Assembly (NCBI GenBank): GCA_023424995.1
Contig: JAFADH010000073.1
Span: 1-18,073 of the forward strand
Direction: 5' to 3'
Origin: Bacillota bacterium
GTDB taxonomy: Bacteria > Bacillota > Clostridia > Lachnospirales > Lachnospiraceae
Length of the DNA stretch: 18,073 nt
Shown one piece after another: positions 1-6,119 of the stretch. The position numbers and the translations under genes were made by a program. How positions within the stretch are numbered: the stretch's first letter is position 1; each line of letters begins with the position of its first letter. The notes below the pieces were generated by a model. The model ran no database searches, was not told the DNA's origin, and saw nothing but the letters and a program-made list of their open reading frames with translations.

Positions 1-348
1 CTGCCTTGAACTAAATCTTACGATCCTGATCTGGTCCTCACTGCCCGTATAGACCGACTTTTCAATTCGCTCCATCTGCATCCGGGTTATTACACGTTTA
101 TGTACTGATGCGATCTTCCTGGCATGAGCTATAGCCTTTGCTATGCTGTCTGCCATATAAGGCAGACAATTCTGCGCAACAGGATCAAGAAGCTCCATGC
201 ATGCCAATATGGATACCTCCTTCGGACCAAATTGATATAATGCTTCTTCCAGATCATGAGTGAACGCCTTAACAGAATCAAGATCAAGTATTCCTGCAAC
301 CTCGAATGTAATAATTTTTTTCGTATAATCCACATGAATTGTATGCAT
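1..348 (-). CDS. STAS-like (SpoIIAA-like fold) protein, C-terminus cut by window edge
   Basis: The frame is open from an ATG at 346-348 down to base 1, 116 codons without a stop, so the C-terminus lies outside the window. A GGAGGG ribosome binding site (355-360) stands 6 bases before the ATG, and a good promoter lies at 443-471. The protein begins MHTIHVDYTKK and shows an alternating strand/helix pattern: an initial beta hairpin ending in FEVAG, a helix (about residues 23-37), a strand SILACMEL, a long helix around 60-80 and a strand IRIVRF near the edge. This is what STAS / SpoIIAA-like domains look like, but no diagnostic phosphorylatable serine motif is evident, so the assignment rests on the pattern only. 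Function is unknown; a small cytoplasmic binding or regulatory domain is a plausible inference. Another frame over the same bases (141-374) is a shadow. Confidence 0.7.
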   Translation of the reverse strand, partial: MHTIHVDYTKKIITFEVAGILDLDSVKAFTHDLEEALYQFGPKEVSILACMELLDPVAQNCLPYMADSIAKAIAHARKIASVHKRVITRMQMERIEKSVYTGSEDQIRIVRFSSRQ

Positions 349-442
349 TTTCTACCCTCCCGCCGAAAAATCAAGTTTTTAATTGGTAGATTATGTTATC
401 CAATTTCTTACTTTTATTTCATTTTTCTCCTATATACGACAA

Positions 443-471
443 ATTATACATCGAATCGCATTATAATTCAA
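443..471 (-). promoter_or_regulatory. Sigma-A type promoter for the STAS-like gene
   Basis: On the minus strand TTGAAT (466-471) is followed after exactly 17 bases by a perfect TATAAT (443-448). The predicted transcription start near 436 leaves an AT-rich leader of roughly 90 bases before the start codon at 348. The promoter separates this gene from the CPBP pair upstream. Confidence 0.65.
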
Positions 472-524
472 GCCAAAATTTGATATTTCTTGAATTTTTT
501 TCCATAATATACAAAATATCCCTG

Positions 525-1355
525 TCAACTCGCCTCATCCTGTACAATTCTATCGTTTGGTTTTATGAGATATAACGCCAGGCCTCCGATTACTCCTCCG
601 GCTATTAACATTAACACATAACTGAACAGATTGTCCGGTGCCAGCAACAGCAGCAATGAACTTATATTGATTATCATATGCAGGAACATGGGAGCAATGA
701 TTGATTTAAATTTATAGCATATCATACCCAATAAAAAGCCAAGAGGGGCTGCATATAGTCCCTGGATCAGATTATTATGATAGAGTCCGAAAAGAACTGC
801 CTGAAGAATATTCGCTCCCAGATATGCCATATAGCTGTTTGCCCTTTGGAAAATAACCCCGCGAAAGATCAATTCCTCCGTGAAGGGAGCGACGATCGTC
901 ATAAGAATTAATACGATGATGCCATTGCCGGAGGTGATATTTTGTATTACCTGGGAATATTCTGCGAATACCTTCGGAAAAAGCGGTTCCAGAAGACTTA
1001 ATAGTCCTGAAAATAAAAGCTGGCAGCCGATACCCAGCATAATTAATAAAACGATATACCGTGTGCTGAAAACAGCCTTAATGCTTCCTCTGTTATCATC
1101 ACGGATTATCCTGCGGTACCAGAAGAAAAAGACGATACCGCACACAGCTACCCCCAGGATGGAGATCAGATAGATAAGCTCCGGGGACATCAGGCTTTCT
1201 TCCCCTTGCAGCCCATCTGCCAATGACTCCCTGTTAAACCATAATGCGGCACACAGATTATAGAAGAATGCAATTGTGTTAACAGCGATATCCTGAATTA
1301 ATACAGCTGCAAAATAAGGCAATACCGCTGTAAAATATAACAGTGATCTTCTCAT
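525..1355 (-). CDS. CPBP family intramembrane metalloprotease-like protein (second of a tandem pair)
   Basis: A 276-residue polytopic membrane protein of the CPBP (CAAX protease and bacteriocin-processing, Rce1-like) family. The three hallmark motifs are intact: EExxxR at 160-165 (TEELIFR), FxxxH at 189-193 (FGLYH) and HxxxN at 226-230 (HMIIN), each next to a hydrophobic segment. The family comprises glutamate-dependent intramembrane proteases; bacterial members act in peptide maturation, bacteriocin self-immunity or signalling, but the substrate here cannot be read from sequence. The ATG overlaps the stop of the upstream CPBP gene as ATGA (1352-1355), so the two are translationally coupled and in one operon. 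The first about 100 residues (hydrophobic stretches plus a polar loop around 45-57) are variable, and the conserved ABI domain occupies about 140-240. Confidence 0.9.
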   Translation of the reverse strand: MRRSLLYFTAVLPYFAAVLIQDIAVNTIAFFYNLCAALWFNRESLADGLQGEESLMSPELIYLISILGVAVCGIVFFFWYRRIIRDDNRGSIKAVFSTRYIVLLIMLGIGCQLLFSGLLSLLEPLFPKVFAEYSQVIQNITSGNGIIVLILMTIVAPFTEELIFRGVIFQRANSYMAYLGANILQAVLFGLYHNNLIQGLYAAPLGFLLGMICYKFKSIIAPMFLHMIINISSLLLLLAPDNLFSYVLMLIAGGVIGGLALYLIKPNDRIVQDEAS

Positions 1356-2215
1356 GCGGTTTTCCCCTTGCCGGATCCCAGGAATTTAAGCTGACGCAGG
1401 GCAACGGCAATCAGTATTATTCCAACGACCACATATACCGGTAATATCCATTGCTGTGCGGGTACCGGTATAACAAAGCTCAGGCCGTTGAAAAACAGAT
1501 GCATGAGGACGGCAGCCCATACGGACTTGAATTTATACGCCACATAACCGAGACCCAGCCCGATTCCAAAAGCATAGATGCCCTGTACAATATTCAGATG
1601 GAATATGCCGAACAATAATGCCTGAAGGATATTAGCGACCATAAAGGAGGAGAATTTCATGGCCTTCTTCATGATAATCCCACGGAATATGAATTCTTCG
1701 GAAAGCGGTGCAAGGATTACCGTGCTGACAAATATCATGAACGGATTCCCTGTCACCACGATCTCCATCAGTTCATTATACTTCTCCATCACATCCTCGA
1801 AGTTCGGGAGTATAAGCTCCAGCAGCCCGCCGGTAGTTATGCTGTAGCCTACGCTTAGAATAAATATAACTGCAGCTCCTTTCATACTCCAATGCCGTAT
1901 ACCGGTAACAATACCCGGTTCTGTGGGGCCTTCCTTTCTTCTAAGTTCACTGTACCAAAAATAAAAGCATACCGTCCATAGAAGCTGAATCATATAAAAC
2001 ATGAACTGCATTAATCCGGCAGAAGGCATTGGCATATTTGCCATTACCGTATCCATAGCCCCCGTTATATCTCCCAAGGAGCTCAAACCGGCCAGTTCAT
2101 GGTACAGATAAGCTTGATAGAATACAATGACACAGAATACGGATGCTACAAGTTCTATACCAAGCGCCAGCAATAAGGGTAATAATAAACCTAAGCCTTT
2201 TATGATTTTTTTCAT
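1352..2215 (-). CDS. CPBP family intramembrane metalloprotease-like protein (first of a tandem pair)
   Basis: A 287-residue membrane protein with the same architecture as its downstream neighbour. It has EExxxR at 173-178 (EEFIFR), FxxxH at 202-206 (FGIFH) and HxxxN at 239-243 (HLFFN). A 60-residue N-terminal region with one or two membrane segments precedes the ABI/CPBP core. It begins MKKIIKGLGL with an AAAGGA ribosome binding site (2226-2231) about 10 bases before the ATG. The matching spacing of motifs and the similar NILQA(V/L)LFG segment in both proteins point to an old tandem duplication. The gene is leader of a two-gene operon and may be read through from the SLOG gene 124 bases upstream or from a weak promoter just in front. 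The substrate is unknown; bacteriocin processing or immunity is one family role, but no bacteriocin precursor is visible nearby. Confidence 0.9.
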   Translation of the reverse strand: MKKIIKGLGLLLPLLLALGIELVASVFCVIVFYQAYLYHELAGLSSLGDITGAMDTVMANMPMPSAGLMQFMFYMIQLLWTVCFYFWYSELRRKEGPTEPGIVTGIRHWSMKGAAVIFILSVGYSITTGGLLELILPNFEDVMEKYNELMEIVVTGNPFMIFVSTVILAPLSEEFIFRGIIMKKAMKFSSFMVANILQALLFGIFHLNIVQGIYAFGIGLGLGYVAYKFKSVWAAVLMHLFFNGLSFVIPVPAQQWILPVYVVVGIILIAVALRQLKFLGSGKGKTA

Positions 2216-2239
2216 TGTGATAATATCCTTTACATGAAT

Positions 2240-2268
2240 TTTATACGAAACATAATATCTGCATATAA
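2240..2268 (-). promoter_or_regulatory. Weak candidate promoter for the CPBP pair
   Basis: On the minus strand TTATAT (2263-2268) and TATAAA (2240-2245) are 17 bases apart. The -10 box is reasonable but the -35 box is poor. The -35 box lies inside the inverted repeat 2254-2290, so a protein bound to the repeat would block it. The start would be close to 2233, leaving a very short leader. Confidence 0.3.
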
Positions 2269-2290
2269 CGAAGCGCTATATGCAGATATT
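2254..2290. repeat. Perfect 14-bp inverted repeat between the SLOG gene and the CPBP pair
   Basis: AATATCTGCATATA (2254-2267) and TATATGCAGATATT (2277-2290) are exact reverse complements with a 9-base spacer. No clear T-run follows on the minus strand, which is the transcribed direction. A terminator for the SLOG gene is therefore only one reading. The alternative is a protein-binding operator, since the repeat overlaps the best promoter candidate of the CPBP pair. Confidence 0.75.
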
Positions 2291-2339
2291 TTACAACTTA
2301 TAGGAAGTGAATGCAATAAGCAAATAGAAGGGGTTCCAC

Positions 2340-2891
2340 TTAATTCGTCTCGTATCCGGATACCCGGACGCCTACGGAATAGTCACCGCTATGTATATCT
2401 ATAATATAGATGATCTTATGCCGATACACCGCATTGGCGACCAAGGCCTGTATCTCAGCTGACTGGTCCTCTCCGACAGCTATTATAAATTGCGACCGGT
2501 CTATCAGATGCTGTCTGGCATTAACCAGGCTGTCCCCCGTATGCTGTGTATGAAGCATGGTCTCCCGGTCACAGCCTTCCATAATTGTGAAATACTTCTC
2601 CCTCTGTGCAGACGGCCATTCATCGGCAATCGCTTCATATGGGATAACACATTCCAGCTTTACATAAGGATACCGCTTCTTGAGTTCAATAATAACCTCA
2701 GCGGCCGATTGTCCGATACCGGGTTCCATACTAACCAGGAAATAATTCACATGAGTTCTCTCAACCAATCCGATTATCGCACTTCTGATCTGAACCTTCC
2801 GTTCAGTATAATCCATGTATTGATTATTGTGCCCGGAATCATCATGGCCGGGCAGGCAGCCAAGGATACAGCATTTTCTTACAGCACTCAT
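2340..2891 (-). CDS. SLOG-superfamily protein, YpsA/DUF1273-like
   Basis: A 183-residue soluble protein resembling the DUF1273/YpsA branch of the SLOG (Rossmannoid nucleotide-binding) superfamily. Recognisable elements are an N-terminal strand and loop CCILGCLPGHDD (7-18), a strand with YFLVSMEPGIGQSAAEV (50-66) that corresponds to the family's F.sGMA.G.D..AAE, the block KLECVIPYEAIADEW (78-92), a basic helix with NARQHLIDRSQFIIAV (124-139), and a late strand IIYIID. The usual glycine/threonine-rich GGT loop after the IAV strand is replaced by EDQSAEI, so the ligand pocket may be altered. SLOG proteins bind or sense nucleotides or NAD derivatives, and YpsA is linked to cell division in Bacillus; the role here is open. 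It is divergent from an XRE regulator, with a palindrome in the shared promoter region. Confidence 0.75.
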   Translation of the reverse strand: MSAVRKCCILGCLPGHDDSGHNNQYMDYTERKVQIRSAIIGLVERTHVNYFLVSMEPGIGQSAAEVIIELKKRYPYVKLECVIPYEAIADEWPSAQREKYFTIMEGCDRETMLHTQHTGDSLVNARQHLIDRSQFIIAVGEDQSAEIQALVANAVYRHKIIYIIDIHSGDYSVGVRVSGYETN

Positions 2892-2927
2892 ATTAATTAT
2901 CCCCTCTCATAAGTAGAATTTAGTCCT

Positions 2928-2950
2928 AATATACGCTGACAGCGTATATT
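2928..2950. promoter_or_regulatory. Operator-like perfect palindrome (10-3-10) in the divergent SLOG/XRE region
   Basis: AATATACGCT (2928-2937) and AGCGTATATT (2941-2950) are exact reverse complements around a GAC spacer. The site begins 5 bases downstream of the SLOG gene's -10 box (2955-2960) and covers its predicted start point near 2948, an ideal place for repression. The size and symmetry fit a dimeric XRE-type repressor, most simply the product of the divergent gene at 3015. That link is an inference. Confidence 0.6.
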
Positions 2951-2954
2951 TATA

Positions 2955-2983
2955 ATTATAGCTTATGTATGATGTAAAAGCAA
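2955..2983 (-). promoter_or_regulatory. Promoter of the SLOG gene
   Basis: Minus-strand TTGCTT (2978-2983), a 17-base spacer and a perfect TATAAT (2955-2960). The palindrome 2928-2950 lies immediately downstream. The leader of about 57 bases ends in a GAGAGGGGAT ribosome binding site before the ATG at 2891. Confidence 0.65.
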
Positions 2984-3014
2984 TAGATACAATATAAAAG
3001 AGGTGATTCATAGA

Positions 3015-3359
3015 ATGGACAAGGATTTGATGCTTTCGATCGGAAAACGGTTACGAAGGCAGCGTGAAAAAATGAATATGATTCGGGAGGAATTCGCTGA
3101 AAAAGCCGGAATTTCCCCTCAGTTTCTTGCAGAGATAGAGAACGGCAAAAAGGGAATGTCTGCAGAGACGCTTTACAAAATATGCGATAATTTTAACTTG
3201 TCGGCCGATTATATCTTAATGGGCAGGGTTACTGCGGATACATTATCCTCACCTGCCGCAAGTACCTTGAATCTTCTGGGAGAACCGTACCTTTCCTATG
3301 CGGAGGATATTCTGGATATTGTTGATAAGATCGTAAATGAATCTCAAAAGGATAGATAG
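3015..3359 (+). CDS. XRE-family helix-turn-helix transcriptional regulator
   Basis: A small cytoplasmic DNA-binding protein of 114 residues. An HTH_3/XRE domain spans about residues 6-70: IGKRLRRQREKMNM, then EEFAEKAGIS, then PQFLAEIENGKKG as recognition helix, then AETLYKICDNFNLSADYILMG. This is the canonical pattern of Cro/CI-like repressors. The remaining 40 or so residues, ending in a helix EDILDIVDKIVNES, may serve dimerisation. I place the start at the ATG at 3015 because AGAGGTGAT (2999-3007) is a good Shine-Dalgarno sequence for it. The in-frame GTG at 3003 lies inside that site. The gene is divergent from the SLOG gene and convergent with the cellobiose phosphorylase, closed by a hairpin at 3362-3386. 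It probably controls the SLOG gene and itself through the palindrome 2928-2950. Confidence 0.9.
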   Translation: MDKDLMLSIGKRLRRQREKMNMIREEFAEKAGISPQFLAEIENGKKGMSAETLYKICDNFNLSADYILMGRVTADTLSSPAASTLNLLGEPYLSYAEDILDIVDKIVNESQKDR

Positions 3360-3361
3360 AC

Positions 3362-3386
3362 AATGGCCTGCATCCCGCAGGCCATT
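3362..3386. terminator. Bidirectional terminator hairpin between convergent genes
   Basis: AATGGCCTGC (3362-3371) pairs perfectly with GCAGGCCATT (3377-3386) around a 5-base loop. It sits between the stop of the XRE gene (3359) and that of the phosphorylase (3401). T-rich but not uninterrupted tracts follow on both strands. Confidence 0.65.
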
Positions 3387-3400
3387 CGTCTGTTATTATC

Positions 3401-5839
3401 TTATCCAAGCACCGCTTCAACCTTATGGGTCTTCCTGTCGCCGGCAAGAGGTATGATGTTCCCCTGTACTTCCATGCCGTCCACGTTCAGCTTTGTGACA
3501 CCACCGGACACATGGTCCGGATTCCTGACGGTAATCTCATAGATATCGCCCCGAAATTCACGGGTTACGGCATACCCGTCCCATGCCTTCGGTATGGAAG
3601 GCTCTATCTTAAGCCCGTCATATTCCGGCTTGATACCCAGAATGGACTGGGAGACGGCTATGAAATTCCAGGAAGCCGTACCGGTCAGCCAGGAGTTCTT
3701 CGCCTCTCCGTGACGTCCCGCATCCTTACCTGCCACCATCTGGGAGTATACATAAGGCTCCATACGATGGATCTCGGAATACTCCTCCGTGTATGCGGGG
3801 GCTATTCTTGTATAATAATCAAAGGCCTTATCTCCTCTTCCCACCTGTGCTTCGGCTATCATGATCCAGGCATTGTTATGACAGAAAATTCCCGCATTCT
3901 CCTTATATCCGGCCGGATAAGTGGAGATCTCGCCATACTCTACATAATATCTGGTAAATGCGGGATTCTGGAGAACCAGGCCATACTTGGTGCCCAGGCG
4001 TTTTTCCACCTCATCCAGCGCCCGGACTGCCTTGCCGTCCTCCAGGCCGCAGCCGCCCATGATGCACAGACCCTGGGATTCGATGAAGATCTTGCCTTCC
4101 TCGTTCTCATGGCTGCCGACCTTTCTGCCGAAATCATCGTAGGCACGAACGAACCAGGCTCCGTCCCAGCCGTCCTTCATGATTACCTCACGCATCCTGG
4201 CAATCTCTCTGCCCATGCGGTCAGCTTCAGCCGTATTGCCTGTCTTCTCCATCAGCTTCACATATTCTTCCCCGATGTAGCAGAACATACCTGCAATCAT
4301 GACGGATTCCGCCACTCTGCCATCCTTCGAGGTAGTGGTCTGGAAGGATTCCCCTGGCTCCATGGAGAAGCAGTTCAGGTTCAGACAGTCGTTCCAGTCG
4401 GCACGGCCGATGAGCGGGAGCCCGTGAGGTCCCAGATTATTCAGGACATGATCCATGGACCGCTTGATATGGTCCGCAAGAGGCCGGCTCTTCGCTTCCT
4501 CATTGTCATAAGGAGTCATGACCTCCAGGATGGAGTAATCACCGGTTTCCTTAATATAAGAGACCACCGCCAGCACAAGCCATAAGGGATCATCGTTGAA
4601 ATTACCGCCGATCTCATCATTGCCTTTCTTGGTAAGGGGCTGATACTGGTGATATGCACCCCCGTCCTCCAGCTGGGTGGAGGCAAGATCGATGATCCTT
4701 TCTCTTGCACGGTCGGGAATCTGATGGACAAAGCCCAGCAGATCCTGGTTGGAATCCCGAAAGCCCATGCCCCTGCCGATACCGGACTCAAAGTAGGAGG
4801 CGCTTCTTGACAGGTTGAAGGTGACCATACACTGATACTGGTTCCAGATATTGACCATACGGTTGAGCTTATCATCAGCAGATTGTACCGTATATTTCGA
4901 CAGAAGCTTATCCCAGTATGCAGTAAGCTCAGCCAGGGCATTATCCGCAGCTTCGGTAGTCCCGTAAGCTGCAATCATTGCCTCCGCTTTCTTTTTATTA
5001 ATAACATTCTTACTCTCCCATTTCTCCTGAAGAGCGTTCTCCACATATCCTAATAAGAAGATATATTCCCTGGCTTCACCGGGCGCCAGGCTTACTTCCA
5101 GCGAGTGGGAGGCGATGGGATGCCAGCCGTCTGCCAGGGAATTATTTGATTTTCCCGCATATACCGCGTCCGGATTCTCAAAGCCGTTATAGGTTCCCAG
5201 GAAGCTTTCACGATCGGAGTCAAAGCCTGCGATCTCGGCATTCACAGAGAAGAATGCGTAATGATCCCGTCTCTCTTTATATTCCGTCTTATGATATATT
5301 ACGGAGCCCTTCACCTCAACCTCGCCGGTACTGTAGTTTCTCTGGAAGTTGGACATATCATCCTGGGCATTCCACAGACACCACTCCACGAAGGAGAACA
5401 GCTTTAGCTTCTTAGGCCTGCCGGAGGTATTCCTGACGACCGCTTTATGAATCTCGCCGTTGGTGTTCAAGGGTACAAAATAGGTGATCTCCGTCTCCAC
5501 ACCTCCCCTGGAGCCTTTGATAATGGTATAGCCCATACCGTGCCTGCACTCATAGCTGTTAAGCTCCTTCTTGACAGGAGCCCAGCCCGGTGACCACACA
5601 TCGCCTTCATCATTAATATAGTAATAGCGTCCCCCGCCAAGATCCAGAGGAACATTATTATAGCGGTACCTGGTGATCCTTCTCAGCTTGGCATCCTTAT
5701 AGAAGCTATATCCCCCGGCCGTATTAGAAATTAAAGAAAAATACTCCTGGGAACCCAGGTAGTTAATCCAGGGATAAGGGGTAGCCGGTGTGGTTATGAC
5801 ATATTCCTTCCTGGTATCATCAAAATATCCATATTGCAT
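3401..5839 (-). CDS. cbpA: Cellobiose phosphorylase, glycoside hydrolase family 94
   Basis: An 812-residue cytoplasmic enzyme that would split cellobiose with phosphate into glucose 1-phosphate and glucose, saving ATP during cellulose-derived sugar use. The whole protein follows clostridial cellobiose phosphorylases: the start with FDD..KEYVITTPATPYPWINYLG (6-29), YSFYKDAKLRRITRYRYN (44-61), the (alpha/alpha)6 catalytic domain with RADWNDCLNLNCFS (479-492) carrying the general-acid aspartate, CHNNAW (653-658) and TGTASW (719-724). The last two hold the His and Thr known to bind phosphate. Length is typical. AGGAGG stands about 8 bases before the ATG and a strong promoter lies at 5881-5909. 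No sugar transporter or cellodextrin phosphorylase is adjacent. A related GH94 disaccharide specificity cannot be excluded, but similarity to the cellobiose group is very close. A 386-codon frame opposite to it (3425-4585) is a shadow. Confidence 0.95.
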   Translation of the reverse strand: MQYGYFDDTRKEYVITTPATPYPWINYLGSQEYFSLISNTAGGYSFYKDAKLRRITRYRYNNVPLDLGGGRYYYINDEGDVWSPGWAPVKKELNSYECRHGMGYTIIKGSRGGVETEITYFVPLNTNGEIHKAVVRNTSGRPKKLKLFSFVEWCLWNAQDDMSNFQRNYSTGEVEVKGSVIYHKTEYKERRDHYAFFSVNAEIAGFDSDRESFLGTYNGFENPDAVYAGKSNNSLADGWHPIASHSLEVSLAPGEAREYIFLLGYVENALQEKWESKNVINKKKAEAMIAAYGTTEAADNALAELTAYWDKLLSKYTVQSADDKLNRMVNIWNQYQCMVTFNLSRSASYFESGIGRGMGFRDSNQDLLGFVHQIPDRARERIIDLASTQLEDGGAYHQYQPLTKKGNDEIGGNFNDDPLWLVLAVVSYIKETGDYSILEVMTPYDNEEAKSRPLADHIKRSMDHVLNNLGPHGLPLIGRADWNDCLNLNCFSMEPGESFQTTTSKDGRVAESVMIAGMFCYIGEEYVKLMEKTGNTAEADRMGREIARMREVIMKDGWDGAWFVRAYDDFGRKVGSHENEEGKIFIESQGLCIMGGCGLEDGKAVRALDEVEKRLGTKYGLVLQNPAFTRYYVEYGEISTYPAGYKENAGIFCHNNAWIMIAEAQVGRGDKAFDYYTRIAPAYTEEYSEIHRMEPYVYSQMVAGKDAGRHGEAKNSWLTGTASWNFIAVSQSILGIKPEYDGLKIEPSIPKAWDGYAVTREFRGDIYEITVRNPDHVSGGVTKLNVDGMEVQGNIIPLAGDRKTHKVEAVLG

Positions 5840-5880
5840 TGCTTCATCCTCCTGATCAGTATTTATACTCCCAGTTTTTA

Positions 5881-5909
5881 ATTATATATTACCGAATATT
5901 CTAATTCAA
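5881..5909 (-). promoter_or_regulatory. Promoter of the cellobiose phosphorylase gene
   Basis: Minus-strand TTGAAT (5904-5909), a 17-base spacer and a perfect TATAAT (5881-5886). The predicted start is near 5874, giving a leader of about 35 bases with an AGGAGG ribosome binding site. No good cre (CcpA) match was seen around it. Confidence 0.7.
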
Positions 5910-5996
5910 CATAACAAATTAGAGGGTAACTATATTATTTTCGGGATAATTCTAAAATATTTACCAAAATTTTCATCATTTAGGAAAATTGCCCGA

Positions 5997-6025
5997 TTGA
6001 CAATCCATCAGGTAATCACTATACT
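5997..6025 (+). promoter_or_regulatory. Promoter of the membrane-anchored protein gene at 6120
   Basis: A perfect TTGACA (5997-6002), 17 bases, then TATACT (6020-6025). The start near 6032 leaves an AT-rich leader of about 88 bases ending in AAGGAGGT (6105-6112). It diverges from the phosphorylase promoter 88 bases away. Confidence 0.75.
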
Positions 6026-6119
6026 TTATTCGTCATATTTCGTAAATGGATTATATTATATATGTCAATGAACAATATCAGCTATTTCATGATCAATGCC
6101 AATAAGGAGGTTATAATTA

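Noticed and set aside
141..374. Minus-strand open frame of 77 codons
   Set aside because: It overlaps the STAS-like gene in another frame; the true frame has the ribosome binding site and open reading to the edge.
467..494. TTCAAG/CTTGAA inverted repeat followed by T-run on the plus strand
   Set aside because: The stem is only six pairs, it overlaps the promoter of the leftward gene, and no plus-strand gene ends here.
504..528. TTGACA on the minus strand at 523-528 with TATTAT nearby
   Set aside because: The spacing is only about 13 bases and it overlaps the CPBP stop codon; the promoter at 443-471 is far better.
3425..4585. Long open frame of 386 codons on the plus strand
   Set aside because: It lies wholly opposite the cellobiose phosphorylase gene, has no ribosome binding site and no recognisable protein pattern; it mirrors the codon bias of the true gene.
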